Of a stretch of 64,000 bases of DNA, positions 1 to 12,479 are shown piece after piece. Origin of the DNA: Plazaster borealis (lineage: Eukaryota; Echinodermata; Asteroidea; Forcipulatida; Labidiasteridae); the NCBI GenBank assembly GCA_021014325.1, contig CM037472.1, positions 19,701,063-19,765,062 on the forward strand, read 5' to 3'. Under the pieces are notes generated by a model, which saw only the letters and a program-made list of their open reading frames with translations, was not told the origin of the DNA and made no database searches. Both the position numbers and the translations under genes were made by a program. How positions within the stretch are numbered: position 1 is the stretch's first letter; each line of letters opens with the position of its first letter.

Positions 1-392
1 TATCCGACTATTCAAACAATGGCGATAGACAATTCTTTTATAGCAGAGTGGTATAGTGGAAGTGACTTGACTGTTCATCAAAGAAATTTGTAAAAGCATT
101 AATGCAAAACTAGCTTTTACTCAGGACTCACGTTTATATAAAAACTTACTTTTTAAAAAGTATAGTATTGGCCGCTTGAATAAAATGACTGCACACCAAT
201 TTCTAATCAATATTGAAGCATAGATGATAGAGCAAAGATTGAAATAACTCGGCTCCGGTCAACTACAAATAAGGACCCTCGATCGCATGCATGCATGCCT
301 CATGGTGTATACCGACGTAACCGCAGATAAATTACTCAGTAACCAGGGTTCAGTAATTGTTACACATTTAGCGCTATACTTGTGGACAATTT

Positions 393-423
393 AATCATAG
401 AGAAAGACCCTTTCTCTATGATT
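393..423. repeat. short perfect inverted repeat (CATAGAGAAAG type)
   Basis: Arms AATCATAGAGAAAG (393-406) and CTTTCTCTATGATT (410-423) are perfect inverted copies separated by three bases. The same core recurs as an inverted pair at 4522-4545 and singly near 4468, 5309, 5333 and 30949. No transposon ends were recognised around it. Confidence 0.8.
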
Positions 424-2307
424 TAATAGTAAGTCCTCCATGTACATAAGTAAATTAAGGAAACCCTTAAAAAAGTTTATATCATTCTTAACAAAAATGT
501 TGGCACAGCCAAGTCCCACACCCGCCGTACTTCCTCCGAAGAAGAGCCGGTAAAAGTTTTAAGAGATACTAAACATGCAACTTATTTCACTGTGTTAATA
601 TTGTCTAATAACAAAATAGCAAATTATGAAACTTCAACTATGTCCTTCCAAGCTTGGTTGGTGGTGTTTATAGCGAGACCCTGATGTTAGCTAGCATCGC
701 ATTGTAAATGATGATGGTGTGAGATACCAATCTGATAATCGGACTCAATTTCTTATCATAAGCCATATTTGAACTGCCAAAGACAACATTATTATAGTTG
801 GTGGGTGTGTGAACCGCATGGGTTCCCGCCTCTCCCCCGTCTCCACACCTGCCCGGTCACAAAAGGAGGTAAAACCACGGAGGAAGAAAATGGGAAAACT
901 AACTTAAGCCAAATCCCAAATCGGGCCGTTAAATTCCAGGGGATTTAGTGGCTGAATCCTTTACTTTTTTTACGTGAAAGTTTCTGGCGCATTGTCATTA
1001 CGTAAAACCTGAGTGGAATATGTCCCAGCTGGTTGTAAAACATCAGACCATCTGTGGCGTTTATCGTTTTCGTCGTATGATTGACACAGTACAGAGAGAT
1101 ACCGATTACAAACTACTTTATCATTCTGGATTAGGCCTATATCTTAAAAGAGCATAAACAGTTGCAATGAAAACAGACAACTTAATTTAAAAAGTTAAAG
1201 GTGAATACATTTTTGTTTTGATGCAGTGTGCACCTTACTAATGTTTGATCAAAAAATTTCGTTAATTTTAATTAATTATATTCATTGCTATCATAAATTG
1301 AGGTGAAGATTCGTCCATCAACGTTCGTTTGGTTACCAAGAGGACAACAATCATTAATTTGACATTATCGTGGACACATTGACAAAGCTTAACATTGACG
1401 CAATATAATAAATGCACTCACACGTTGAGGATAATTATGTATTATGTGATAGAACGTACGAGTTCGCATCGAACTTGCAAAAGTGTCTCGAATGTTTTCT
1501 GGGCTTTTTTAAGAAATAAAGAAAATACTTGACAAGGGCCTAACTATCGATGTTTTCACTTGCTGGTTTTCTGACTGGGTGATGGAAAATCAATACAATA
1601 GTGGGGGGGGGGGGGTTATGTCAATTGTTAATAATTACAAACCTATTGGAGATTTCGTGGATATCTGGTAACGAATAACCCACATGTGGTGCTCGGCATG
1701 ATGTACCGGACCCGATGTACCCCCTACAGTGTCTTCATTGTGTGTGCTTGTAATCTCAGGAATTTTTTAGTGAAGTTTAGGGGGTAATTCTGTACAAGAG
1801 GAAAGGAACATTGTGGGGGGGGGGGGTAGGCTACCTTACCCCTCTACCCCATAATACAGGGCATGGTATAAACATGGAGGAAGGAAATACTCATCTATGG
1901 TATAAACGAATGGCACACAAGCAGAGCCTTGCTCTATGATTAGAGGTTTCTTGTGGAGATATTGGGACCCTCAGTACGCCATTTCAGCACATGTTTCAAG
2001 TGCCCATGCATTCAAAAGTCATTACCTATTTTTGAAGGGCATAATATTGATTTGGACAACATTTATGATTTTGTCAATACCATCACTAGTAAAAAGCTGC
2101 AATTTGATGTACAGTAGTATACCCGGGAACATTATAACTGTAGGTCTACAGCCATGATGATGTAAGAAGCAGTTTACTGTCTAGTGGTCTGCTGGGTATC
2201 TACCTCCATGGTCTGCTCAAACAACACCATGTGGAGAAATTTAAAGTCTTGGAATTAAACTAACCCACGAAGGGGGCTACCTCCTACCTCCATGCTCCAT
2301 CCAGCTC

Positions 2308-2422
2308 AACTATAGAATGCAGGGCCACTTCAGAGCTGTATATAAGAACACACTGGTGAAGAGGGATTGTTTAACAAAGGGAAATATAGTCCACACACCA
2401 AGTGGCCCTGCATTCTATAGTT
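2308..2422. repeat. foldback with 23-bp perfect arms
   Basis: The arm at 2308-2330 (AACTATAGAATGCAGGGCC plus four bases) is repeated in perfect inversion at 2400-2422, with about 69 bp between. This is consistent with a tiny MITE or a foldback. The open reading frame across it on the minus strand (2330-2539) is explained by the foldback and shows no protein similarity I recognise. Confidence 0.75.
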
Positions 2423-2832
2423 ACTCCCTCCATCCACCCATGGGGTTATAAGACCTCTTATTCCTCCATGATCCACCATATTCAATGCAGCGGTAAATAA
2501 GTCATGTATGGGATGACTAAAACCCTTTCGGTACCCCATGCAGTCATCGTCTGGTCACTTGCCCGCGGACATTAAACACACAGCCGCTATGTACATGTAC
2601 TGTAGGATGATTTTGACCATAAACGCACTCTGACTCATGTAGTACGGAGGAAGACTGTGGAGCACGACTATCCATTTGATGCTACCTCTTCCATTTTCAA
2701 TGGCCCAAGGTTAACCCACAAAGAGAAGCAGCTAGGTGCACCCCCCCCCCAACAGCAAACCGCAATTAACTCAGTGCAAATTCCTTCTTCAATTAAAAAA
2801 TAATAACTGAATACGTTTGTCGTGTGGCATAC

Positions 2833-2922
2833 CTTATGAGATGTAGCATCTTCATTGTCCGATGATTCATGTTTACCCCCGTTCGTCTGACCAGTAGAAC
2901 CGTTTGCCGATTTCTCCTCCAT
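2833..2922 (-). CDS. first coding exon of an unidentified gene (5' end only)
   Basis: An ATG at 2922 in a good context (ATCATCATGG) opens 30 codons that end exactly at a donor, AAG followed by GTATGC, in phase 0. The peptide starts MEEKSANGSTGQTNGG and continues with an acidic, Ser/Asp/Glu-rich stretch ending SHK. This is the composition of a disordered cytosolic N-terminus. There is no signal peptide or membrane segment. Reading past the donor quickly gives implausible sequence, which supports the splice site. The remaining exons lie to the left, probably outside the window. I do not recognise the family. An upstream TTG-initiated extension (Ile repeat from an ATC run) is not likely to be used. 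Confidence 0.5.
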
Positions 2923-3392
2923 GATGATGATAATGATCAATGCCCGAATAAACTATGCACGGTAGCAGCAATAGAAGGTGATTCCAAAGGCTCGTGTCGT
3001 TGTTGGATGTAAACCCTTTTCGGTACTGGCCTGTGTGAGAGGTTGAACCGCTCTAGCAATCGGTCTTCGCCAGCAAAACGGTCATTTTTCCCGGTTCAAA
3101 CAACAAGAACACCGCACCGCACCGACGCTGGACAAAGCTCGGTCTTCTAGCAATGAAAACAAAACGCCTGGTGGTACATCAGTCGTTTGAAGTTGAGTGT
3201 AGCCTCTTGCGTCCTATACTGAGCTCATGTGACACAACGGCTGTTCTGTGATCACTTGTGATCACCGGCTAATTTGTTGCTTATTCAACTCAAGCGTCCT
3301 TCCGTGTTTGATGTTTGAAAAGAGTAACAATATAATTATTTGGTTCTTATTTTCACGTGTGACAATATTATCCGTAACTTTTCAAGTATTTT

Positions 3393-3619
3393 CAGGCGCG
3401 GATCCAGGGGGGGGGCGTGGGGGCGCACGCCCCCCTTTTTCATATTTAAAAAAAAAAAAAAAAAGAGGGAGAAAAGAAAAAAAAGAGGGGGAGAGAGAGA
3501 GAAGGGTGGGAGAAATGGGGAAGCTTTGTGTTACGCAGGCGCAACAAACTTCATTTATTATTTTGCTGCTTGGTATATTTTCACGCCCCCCCGTTTGGAA
3601 AATCCTGGATCCGCCCCTG
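3393..3619. mobile_element. MITE with CAGG..GCGGATCCAGG terminal inverted repeats
   Basis: The left end reads CAGGCGCGGATCCAGG and the right end CCTGGATCCGCCCCTG, an imperfect terminal inverted repeat of about 16 bp. Inside are a G/C-run block, a poly-A tract and a GA-rich stretch. Flanks share ATTTT on both sides, a possible partial target duplication. The CAGGGGCGG-type end suggests a hAT-like non-autonomous element, but that family assignment is inference. The roughly 100-codon frames on both strands here arise from the homopolymer tracts and are not genes. Confidence 0.6.
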
Positions 3620-4423
3620 ATTTTAATGTGATTTTGCTTTTGAAGAACCATTGACTTCCTTTTGTTAAAGTAATTATCCCTGGGGTGCCTTCTGGCTAAC
3701 TGCTCATGATCATTCATTATTGCCCTCCACTAGATTCTAGTTTACGGTATGGCCCTTTTGTTTATGACTAATTAAATTGGCCTGCCAATTAGTTATTAAA
3801 TGATGGTTCTCCACCAAAGTACCCAAACTGCTTGACATGGTATTTTATTCTTTCACTAGTCTGTGTTTCTTTAAAATTGGCAAACAGTGTGTTTCTATGC
3901 CTAGGTCGCTCTATATCACCCATATCAAATCAACAATTTGGCTTTCAAAGTTGTGTGATATTTCTTATGCTTCAAATTCTAATTTACTCTATATAGACAA
4001 CATGAAGAAGAAGAAAAAAATGTGTCATCCCTGAATATTTGCATGCAATAAGATCCGACACCGTCACTTTTTACGATGTTTGTTTGTTATTCATTGTATT
4101 TTTTAATTAATTGCAACTGTCTTGCCATAGAGCGAGTGTCTTCTAGTGAAGGACAGTGGCGTAACCTTCTGTCAAAACTCCTGAATCCATTTTGTTTGTT
4201 TCCTCGATCTCAACATGTTTTAAAGCAAACTCACACACGGTGACACCCGCCATCATTTATAGGAGATGGTACCTCTAATCTCTAATGTCCCCTGTATTTT
4301 TCCTTTCGAAAATTCCTCGTATAAAGCCTATAGGCATTGTTTTATGGTCAGAATGTTTCGCTCGGTCCCAGCGCCTCATCCATGCTACTTTACGATACAA
4401 CGGAGTATAGGCATGCTCAATAA

Positions 4424-4531
4424 GTGTTTTGGGCGAGTTTGTGTTCATCCTCTATGGTTATTTCAACCATAGAGAAAGTGTTTTGGGCGAGTTGGTGTTC
4501 ATCCTCCATGGTTATTTCAACCATAGAGAAA
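4424..4531. repeat. 54-bp tandem duplication
   Basis: Two adjacent units (4424-4477, 4478-4531) starting GTGTTTTGGGCGAGTT differ at only a few positions. Each contains the inverted pair CTATGGTT/AACCATAG or CCATGG variants, followed by CATAGAGAAAG. The second unit runs into the inverted partner CTTTCTCTATG (4535-4545). Confidence 0.8.
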
Positions 4532-5241
4532 GTCCTTTCTCTATGTTTCAACGCAGTGGAATGCACATCTGGCAAGTATGAGGTTCGATATAGTACTGTG
4601 TCCGGATGGTATGCGTGCCGACTATCCAGGGTGTTTTGCAAAACAATAATTCGAAAATGCAGTTAGTATTTTTTCAAGGGGAAAAGAATTACGGTCAATA
4701 TAGCCTGAGAATGAAGTTCAAAACGAAATGAGAGTTTGGAGTCGGATTATGTGTTTGCAAGTAGGTCATCATCGCTTCATATCCGTGAGTATGCGCCTCA
4801 ATTACAGTTGTTTTCGTAAGTCATGGTAGACATGACGGGGCCAATGTAGTAACAAGGTCTTGTCCGTCTGGCAGGGAGCCCACCTGCCGTGGCGTGACGA
4901 TGAGAAAGTTTTGAAAACACGCGGGACACGCTCGTGCTAATACAATACCGCGGACGTGCAGGCACGGCATCGCAACAGGTGTGCATTCAAAGAAGAACAC
5001 GGAAAATGGCATTGCCACTGTGTGGTCATTTCATTGAGGATGGTTTCTGATGAACTATTTGTATACAAGGTCTTTGAGCTGATTTCTTCTTCCTTCTGGC
5101 TATAAACGGTAATGATACATGTATAATTACCGGCACTCATCCCGCAAGGAGCTTCTTATTTTTGGTATGCCACATTGAATCAACATTTCGGCCACGTTTT
5201 GAGGTACAATTTTCACGATGTAAAGATATTTGAGGTAGTAG

Positions 5242-5665
5242 TTAAAGGCATCGTATACGTTTGGTAATGACTCTGATCAAATGGCAATAAAAACTTTCTT
5301 GGTAAGAACATAGAGAAAGGACAGAGAACCATGCATAGAGAAAGTACAGCAGCTTTGGATAGTATAATGCATTTTTGAGAAACTTTTCACAAATACGTGT
5401 GGTTATGGAAAAAGATATCACTTTTTATCCCCCAAAACATTTGAATCTGAGAAGCGTTATACGTACGCGTAACGCTTCTCAGAGTGTATTCCAATGCAGA
5501 TTATCATCTTCCTGCGTGGACATAACCGCTCCAAGTTTTCAGCAATATCTCAACAACGCTGCCACATTTTGAAATGAAATTTCCACAGGTTAGTTTTATG
5601 GTATATATCTACAACTATATAGGTTTGAAACAAGCAATAGGCTCCAATCGGCTCGATGCCTTTAA
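5242..5665. mobile_element. TTAA-flanked MITE, subfamily A
   Basis: The element is bounded by TTAA on both sides, with ends AGGCATCGTATACG and CGATGCCT in inverted orientation. Its body matches copies at 11437-11843 and 14082-14488 when reversed. At the centre is a 14-bp perfect inverted repeat TCTGAGAAGCGTTA (5446-5459 and 5470-5483) around a CpG-rich loop. The left part has two extra CATAGAGAAAG motifs absent from the other copies. TTAA duplication is the hallmark of piggyBac-type insertion, but no transposase is present. Confidence 0.7.
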
Positions 5666-8600
5666 CGTGTATTATTATTTATTCAGCAATCACAAACAAA
5701 AACAACAAAGTACACAACAATACTTCCGGATGGGCTTGTATAGGAACAAAAGCAAAGCAATTACTGTGTTCCTTCGACCTTCCCCGAACATAATAGATTA
5801 AATACATATTAATATAATTTATATTAATAAAAATTATAGAAAAAAAATGCTTAATTAAATATAATTGAAAACAATTGATAAAACCTAAGTTAGAGATATA
5901 GGCACACAGAACATTGTAAACTAAATTAATTGTTGGCCCCTTCCCTCCAAAACCCTCCTTTTTGCCTCCTAATTCATTGTTTACCCCTTGCTTTTTCTGT
6001 GTGCTTTATGCCTCTCTCTCTATTTTCATGTATTTCCACTTGACTGCTTCTGTTACACTTGAATATACCTGTTTATGTGTATTTTGTTGTCACTTTAGCC
6101 TTCGAGATCTGCTTAGGGTCGAAACGTCTAATAACTATATTCTTGCATGTATACCACGGGTCCTATTGGTTCTGTAAGCAGTTTGCAACAGCTAATTCTA
6201 TTTTCTCAATTAATTATTTAATAAAGTATATAGATAAATATATTTTATTGTGTATACTTCAACCAAAAATAAACACTGTATTCAATGCTGAAAGTTTTAT
6301 GAAAAGTTGGACTAAACATCTACCGCCGTGGATTGGAAACAAAGCTTCGCTAACCCATTTCCGTAAGATATCTTTAATAATATGACGTTTACAAAAGGGG
6401 GTCATTTCTATACAAGTTCAAACCAGGTTTGACTTACTTCACGATTGCTGTCCCATTTTGCTATCATCGCAGTACATTCTCGAAACATAGAGCAAGGAAC
6501 ACCTGTCATATCCTAGACTCCAATGATTGGATTTAGAATAATAATAACAAAATGTTTAGACAAAGTTCGTATCTACAAAGGACTCATTGCACAAGTTATT
6601 TTGTCAGCAATACATTTCTGAAGGGGGTCCAACAGAATCGATTTGTTGTCGCATCATGTTATGAAGGTTCAGCTTGTTGACACAGCTTTACTAGTTAGTT
6701 GCCTTATTGACTCTACTTCTCTGCACTATTTCGAAGACATACAAAATATGGTTATTGTTGGGAAATTTTGCGGCGGGCAGCGACCTTCTGTGAAAGCATG
6801 ATATGTCCTTTCACCATGGTATGACCATGTGACTATGTGCGCTTGCAGTTATTTACAAAATTATGAGACATTTACCGTACCTGGTCATTAACCGGTATTG
6901 CCATATTGCCCACCTTGACAGACTTCCTTCTATTGTTATTTGTTTTATCATTTGTATAGGGGGGGGCAACTGCATGTACTGCACATAGAAAGCCTCATTC
7001 CGGTTTGAACCAGTTTTCTGAGGAGTTGTAAATATACAACTCCCAAAACAGTCGTCGGGCTCTTAAAAAAATTAAAGTCAACAGCCTCCCAGCTGATAGG
7101 AACAATGGATTGTAAACCACAACAGAAGGTCAAATAAAAAAGAAATACAAAAGACCGAATAATAAATTATGCTATATGTACGTAACAGGACTATCCCGAA
7201 TTACAGCGTGAACTTCGACCGTTGTTTATCTTGACGATATCGACCCAAAATGAGCTGTTGCTTTGTGCATGAGATACAAAATTGTCTACCTCCATGCACA
7301 CAGTACTAGATGTGAGCTTGGTGTGGTGAGGAGTAACGGTATAACGGACATCGCGCCATATTTCGTAATTTATTGTTTTATAGTGTATATAGGCCTATAC
7401 CAACATTACTAAAAAAAACAGGGACAATGGAGTAGGCCTAATACATTCCAACGCCGATTTGGTGTGCACTTTTTTTTATTTCTACCTCCATGGTACGTCT
7501 GTGCATGGAGGTAGGAATTAAATTCCTATCTCCATGGTCTGTGCATGCGTGGATGATACTGAAAAAAGATCAATACTTCCTTGTGGATAAGACACGTTTT
7601 ATTTATCCTCCAACGGTTATATTACATTGTCATTCAATGATTTAATCACTAGGCCTATATACGAACACCGGAGTACATTCTACAAAATGGCACATTTGGC
7701 GCTCGATGTGGCATGGTGTACCCCCCCTCCCCTCCCCCTCCTCTGAGAATCTCGGGTATTCTCTGGAGGATTTTAGAGGGTGGGGAGGGGGCACTGTACT
7801 GTTATACAATAAGAAAAGAAGTAGACCTCTGTGAACATTTGTTTTTGTTTTGGGGGTTTTCGGGGGGGACACGACACACCAATTTCTGCCAAATATTGGG
7901 CATGATATAAACAAAAACGGTCGAAGTTTGAGCTTACTTCACTCCCGAGTCAGCGAATCATGAAGGACAATTTTGTGTTAATGCCACAATAGGCATGCCG
8001 GTGTGTGTGGGAGGAGAGATTCAGTCAGGAAGCAAAAGGAATGCATATTATTGTTACGAAAAGCCCGATGGGAAAAGCCTAAAAAGATAGGACAAAAAAA
8101 CCCGCTTCGTCAAATTACATGACCGTTCAATGATGGGTGTGAGGTTTTTTAAACAAGAAAACAGATGTGTAAATTAAAATGAACCGCCTTTCCTATTGCT
8201 CATGCCTATACCAAACGATCCCACCCACAGACCATCATGATGTAATAGAGGAAGGGTTTAAGATAATAACCACACACACCAACGAATTTCTCATTTCTTA
8301 CTTCCGGTGCTAAACAGCTTATTTTATCTGATGGGGTTTTTAAAATAACGTTTTTATTATTATTATTTGTACTTTAGGTAGGTCTGTGTTCATTAAAGTC
8401 TGTGGTCATTTTATGGGTTGGCAAGTTCACGTTTTGTCTAAATCTAATAATCAATGTACAATTATCCCACCCGTACTACCAGTCTGTTTCGATCAGCCAT
8501 CGGAAGAAAGCAACTAAAACATGTACCAGCAAATGATCAAACCGGAAACATCCGGCAGTTACAGCATACTTGGAAGATCCAGCAAAATGCATGGACGATC

Positions 8601-9579
8601 TCTCAAGGTTGCACTAATTAGACCTTTACCATCGGGGCATCCATCTTGTATTTCTCCCATTTAAATCAGTGTAACCAGACCGAGATTGGGAGGGCAACGA
8701 TACGGTCTGGTGCATTTTGGTACAGATTTGAATCCGTATGTATTATTAGTAATGGTTCTGCATACTCGGGAATTGACAAAGATGGTGCCAGCATGCATGA
8801 TATTAGGTGTTTTTACAATGGAATTCGAAATAAAAAATGACTGTTTTACGAGATCGCCACTGTTCTGACCAATTACAGTGTACTAAAGTGAACCCCGTAA
8901 AATCCAAGCATCCCATCGGCCGCCCTGTACCCACAACCGTAATAGGTGCCCCATCGTGCAAAGACTTAAACATCACATCCCAAACAAATAAATATTTGTT
9001 AAAATACAATAAATAGGCGTCTGAATGCTTTGTATGCCAAACTAATGTGCAGCATATTTATGTAACGTTCTTCGTCACGTTCCATGTCCCTATTTGGTTT
9101 CATAGTCACTATCATCTCCAAAATGTTATTTAAACATTATGTATACATGTATACTTATTTATTCATTGCATAAACCTTTGATCTAGTTTTCATGAGTGAA
9201 TGCATTAATTATTTTATCAGTGACAACCTGTCCAATGGATGTATGTTCCTCCTTGAACATAAACAAGTAGTCACGGGAGGACTGAGTCCTATTTTATTGT
9301 CTCGATCTGACACAGTACACAGTGTGCACGAACACAACCCGTGGTCGACTCCAACCAATTGTCATCGTTGTTCTGTGAACTTGATAAGCATTTTACAGCT
9401 GTAATGGTATCACAACCAGCTGCAGAGTTCGCCCTGACTTCTAAAAAAGTTAGACAATTCTGGATGCCATCACGAATCAGCATTGTGAACTGTTTTAGCT
9501 GGCCTATAGATAAGCCTCTAGATACGAAAAGATAGGTCAATGAACCTCTTTTCCAGGGTAACTGCGGTGAAGCTGCATT

Positions 9580-9663
9580 GGTACCCCGGTACCAATCAGC
9601 ACGAAAAGGTACCCCGGTACCAATCAGCACGAAAAGGTACCCCGGTACCAATCAGCACGAAAA
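9580..9663. repeat. three perfect 28-bp tandem units
   Basis: The unit GGTACCCCGGTACC plus AATCAGCACGAAAA begins at 9580, 9608 and 9636. Its first 14 bases are a near-palindrome (two KpnI-like GGTACC halves). The copies are identical, so the array is recent. Reading frames on the minus strand through it are only repeat translations. Confidence 0.9.
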
Positions 9664-9774
9664 GAAGTTTAGATTGAGAAAACAATGTTTTAAGGCCGTA
9701 AGAAGAGAGGCCTATAGGCTCTAACAGTCTGTCTTCCCAAACAACATGGACCGATTTTCGCCGAACAACTTTTT

Positions 9775-10150
9775 TTAAAGGCACTGAACACGTTTGGAAA
9801 TTGTCAAAGACCAGTGTTCTCATTTGGTGTATCCCAACGTACATGCATAAAATAACAAGCCTGTGAAAATGTGGGCTCAATTGGTCATCGAAGTTGCAAG
9901 AAAATGATGAAAAGAAAAAACACCTCGTTGTACAAATTTGTGTGCTTTCAGATAGGGAAAAAAACTTCTTGCAAGAAGTTTTTATTATTTTAGTGAGAAA
10001 TTACCTCTTTCTCAAAAACTACGTTACTTCAGAGGGAGTCGTTTCCCACAATGTTTTATACTAACAACAGCTCTCCGTTGCTTGTTACCAAGTAAGTTTT
10101 TATGCTAATATTTGTTTTGAGTCATTACCAAACGTGTACGATACCTTTAA
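9775..10150. mobile_element. TTAA-flanked MITE, subfamily B
   Basis: TTAA bounds both ends (9775-9778 and 10147-10150). The ends read AGGCACTGAACACGTTTGG and CCAAACGTGTACGATACCT in inverted orientation. Near the centre is a 24-bp perfect palindrome built on ACTTCTTGCAAGAAGT. Close relatives lie at 40677-41051 and 55311-55684. Confidence 0.8.
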
Positions 10151-10452
10151 GAATGTTTTCTCTGAACAAATTGTGACAGATGATGCTGTTTCAAGTACGA
10201 GCAACATTATAAAAACTTCGCATATGCCACGGACAATGCATGGAACATGCAACAGAAATTCTGAGATGGACGTGAGATAATATCGGGATCCCAACAATAA
10301 TTAATTTTTAGCTTTTTAAATAACTATCACTAATCATTGGCGAATTTGTTCGTGCAATACCAAAGCGTATAACTTTCTCAAGTCTACAAATCGCCATTTA
10401 AAATTTAAATCCAAGTGTTTGGGTCAAATCAGCCAAAAATCGGAGCTAGGAT

Positions 10453-10830
10453 CTAGGAACCAGTACTGCGGGTGACATTCAAAGTCGTGTCCGATTTAAA
10501 ACTCTCCACAGCATCTTCATGTAAATCTCTGGAGCTTCTTTCTCCCCTGTTTGATCTTTCACAAAATTTAAAGGCAAAGAGAAATCCTAAGATCAGGATA
10601 GTGAAGCTATTCAACCAAACGAAAGGCAATTTCAAGGATGAGCTTTGATTGCTCGTGATAGTAGACGTTTTGCCAACTTTACCAACGACGCTCTTATGTG
10701 ACCCGTTGTGATACAGATTCTGTACCACATGACGAATTGTGTAGAAATTAGAAATTTCAAAGTTCGTCTGATAGCGCCTTCTCAGCCCATGTTCATTTAC
10801 CTTATGGGGGACATACACATAAGCGGACAA
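10453..10830 (-). CDS. hypothetical ORF with one membrane segment (weak)
   Basis: A 125-codon open frame from ATG at 10830. Residues about 79-98 form a hydrophobic stretch (core TILILGFLFAFKF) followed by a basic, then mixed charged tail, as in a single-pass membrane protein. I recognise no family, and no matching neighbouring exons were found. It is not part of a recognised repeat and its codons include several CpG-containing ones. A frame of this length can occur by chance in 64 kb, so it may not be a gene. Confidence 0.2.
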   Translation of the reverse strand: MSAYVYVPHKVNEHGLRRRYQTNFEISNFYTIRHVVQNLYHNGSHKSVVGKVGKTSTITSNQSSSLKLPFVWLNSFTILILGFLFAFKFCERSNRGERSSRDLHEDAVESFKSDTTLNVTRSTGS

Positions 10831-11436
10831 AATTCACCATGACACCGTCATCAGATTGTAAGCACATGGCGGTAGAAATTTAATATTTGGTAGTTTTGTT
10901 ATTTAACAAGTATTCAATAGCGCTTCTCCCATGGATAACATATAATACAAATATAAACACTAAAGACAAACATTGAAAAAACAACACACAAATACAAAAC
11001 ACACTTTAATACTGAGGTAAACTATACAAAGCACAAATATTTGGCACGCATGATATTTATAACAAATAAAAATACCTAAACGGTTAGTCTGAGCATGGTC
11101 TGAGCGAGGCATATCTTGCGTTTGGTTGATATCATAACAAAATAGTTCAGGTTTGGGTTCAACCACGTAGTGATCCGCGGTTCAAACGTGTCCTTATCAA
11201 TTTGGATCATTTTAAATTGAGATAAATTTCTGTCAAGGCTGTATACCTTGCTGTTTTGCCCATCCCATCTTGTCCTGTCCAAACAGCAAAGTTCATTGAA
11301 CGCCAAAGCGCAGCTCTTTGATAAGCACACACATATAAGTTTTTATACTACGAAGCAACATGGGTTACCAGCAAACGGTTCAGGAACCTCCATGGTTTGG
11401 CCAAGTTCAGGGCCCAATCCAATTTCATAGAGCTGC

Positions 11437-11843
11437 TTAAAGGGATTGTATACGTAATTGGAACCTACTGTTTGTTTCAATCCTATATAGTTGTAGATAG
11501 GCCTATATACCATAAAACTAACCTGTGAAAATTTCATTTCAAAAGGTGGTAACGTTTTTGAGATAGTGCCCAAAATCTGGAGCGGTTATTTCCATGTATA
11601 TTTATAGCAGGAAGAATAATCTGCAATTGGAATACACTATCTGAAAAACGTTAATGCAATAACGCTTCTCAGATTCAAATTTGTGGGGATAAAAAGTGAT
11701 ATCTTTTTCCATACCCGCAGCACGTCGAAGTGGAAAGTTTCTCAAAATTCATTATACCATCCAAAGCTGCTGCACTTCTAACCAAGTAAGTTTTGATTGC
11801 CATTAATTTCAGAGTCATTACCAAACGTGTACAATACCTTTAA
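11437..11843. mobile_element. TTAA-flanked MITE, subfamily A, inserted in another repeat
   Basis: Bounded by TTAA at 11437 and 11840. The left flank (about 11410-11440) reads GGCCCAATCCAATTTCATAG then AGCTGCTTAA, the end of the GGGCCC MITE family seen at 26702 and 33869, so this copy inserted into that repeat. A second subfamily A element starts at the shared TTAA (11840) and is cut by the foldback at 11958. Confidence 0.7.
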
Positions 11844-11957
11844 AGGCATCGTACACGTTTTGTAATTGGATCCTATTGTTTTTTGTTTCAATCCTATATA
11901 GTAGATAATTATATACCATAAAAATAACCTGTGAAAAATTAATTTCAAAAGTTGGTA

Positions 11958-12313
11958 GCATTGCATGGTGAGGTATCAATATATATTTAGTTTGCGGTAA
12001 CACCATGTGCATATCTACTTGCTAGGTAGATTTTGTTCTTTGAGAACTTGTCTTGCTTATTATTCTACTGCCGCGGAGTAGAATATTCGGATTTTCGGGG
12101 AGAATTCTCAGTTCTGAAAAGAACTGTCCTTATACTTATTAACTACTACCTGGCCGGGAGGTAGAAAATCGGGCGAGACTACTACTTTTGCTATGTGGCA
12201 GTAGAATAATAAGCAAGACAAGTTCTCAAAGAACAATATCTACCTAGCAAGTAGATATACACATGGTGTTACCGCAAACCAAATATATATACTGATACCT
12301 CACCATGCAATGC
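11958..12313. mobile_element. foldback element with ~115-bp terminal inverted repeats
   Basis: The left arm (11958-12072) starts GCATTGCATGGTGAGGTATC and the right arm (12197-12313) is its inverted copy with few mismatches. A spacer of about 125 bp separates them. No coding capacity. It interrupts a subfamily A MITE on its left. A fragment with the same internal phrase (TTTGCGGTAACAC) occurs near 53594. Confidence 0.85.
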
Positions 12314-12479
12314 CTCAAATCGTATATACTTAGATCTACTTTAATGTTATATAAAACAAATAATATCATATTTCAGCTGCCGATGGAAACTATTATAGTG
12401 AACTGGAATTGAACATGAGCCCCCATTACTCCAATAGTTACAGCATAGCAGCTCTCATGGCTATCAGTAAAATAGCAGA

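Larger units (their letters stand above)
1..2832. other. left-edge stretch, presumed first intron of the 2922 gene
   Basis: No exon was recognised here on either strand. The stretch holds two G-runs (near 1603-1616 and 1815-1826), a 23-bp inverted repeat at 2308-2422, and several copies of the short CATGGAGG/CATAGAG motif (near 393, 1873, 1927, 2201 and 2284). Because the exon ending at 2833 has a good donor and reads leftward, most of this is probably its first intron. That is inference; no downstream exon could be identified. Confidence 0.4.

Noticed and set aside
499..552. Possible plus-strand exon starting MLAQPSPTPAVLPPKK before GTAAAA
   Set aside because: Short and proline-rich with a plausible donor, but no continuing exon and an equally open minus-strand frame; not enough support.
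3248..3717. Three ORFs of 104-127 codons on both strands
   Set aside because: They come from homopolymer and GA-rich tracts inside a MITE and show no protein-like pattern.
9289..9651. 120-codon minus-strand ORF
   Set aside because: Its N-terminal part is the translated 28-bp tandem repeat and the rest matches no family I know.
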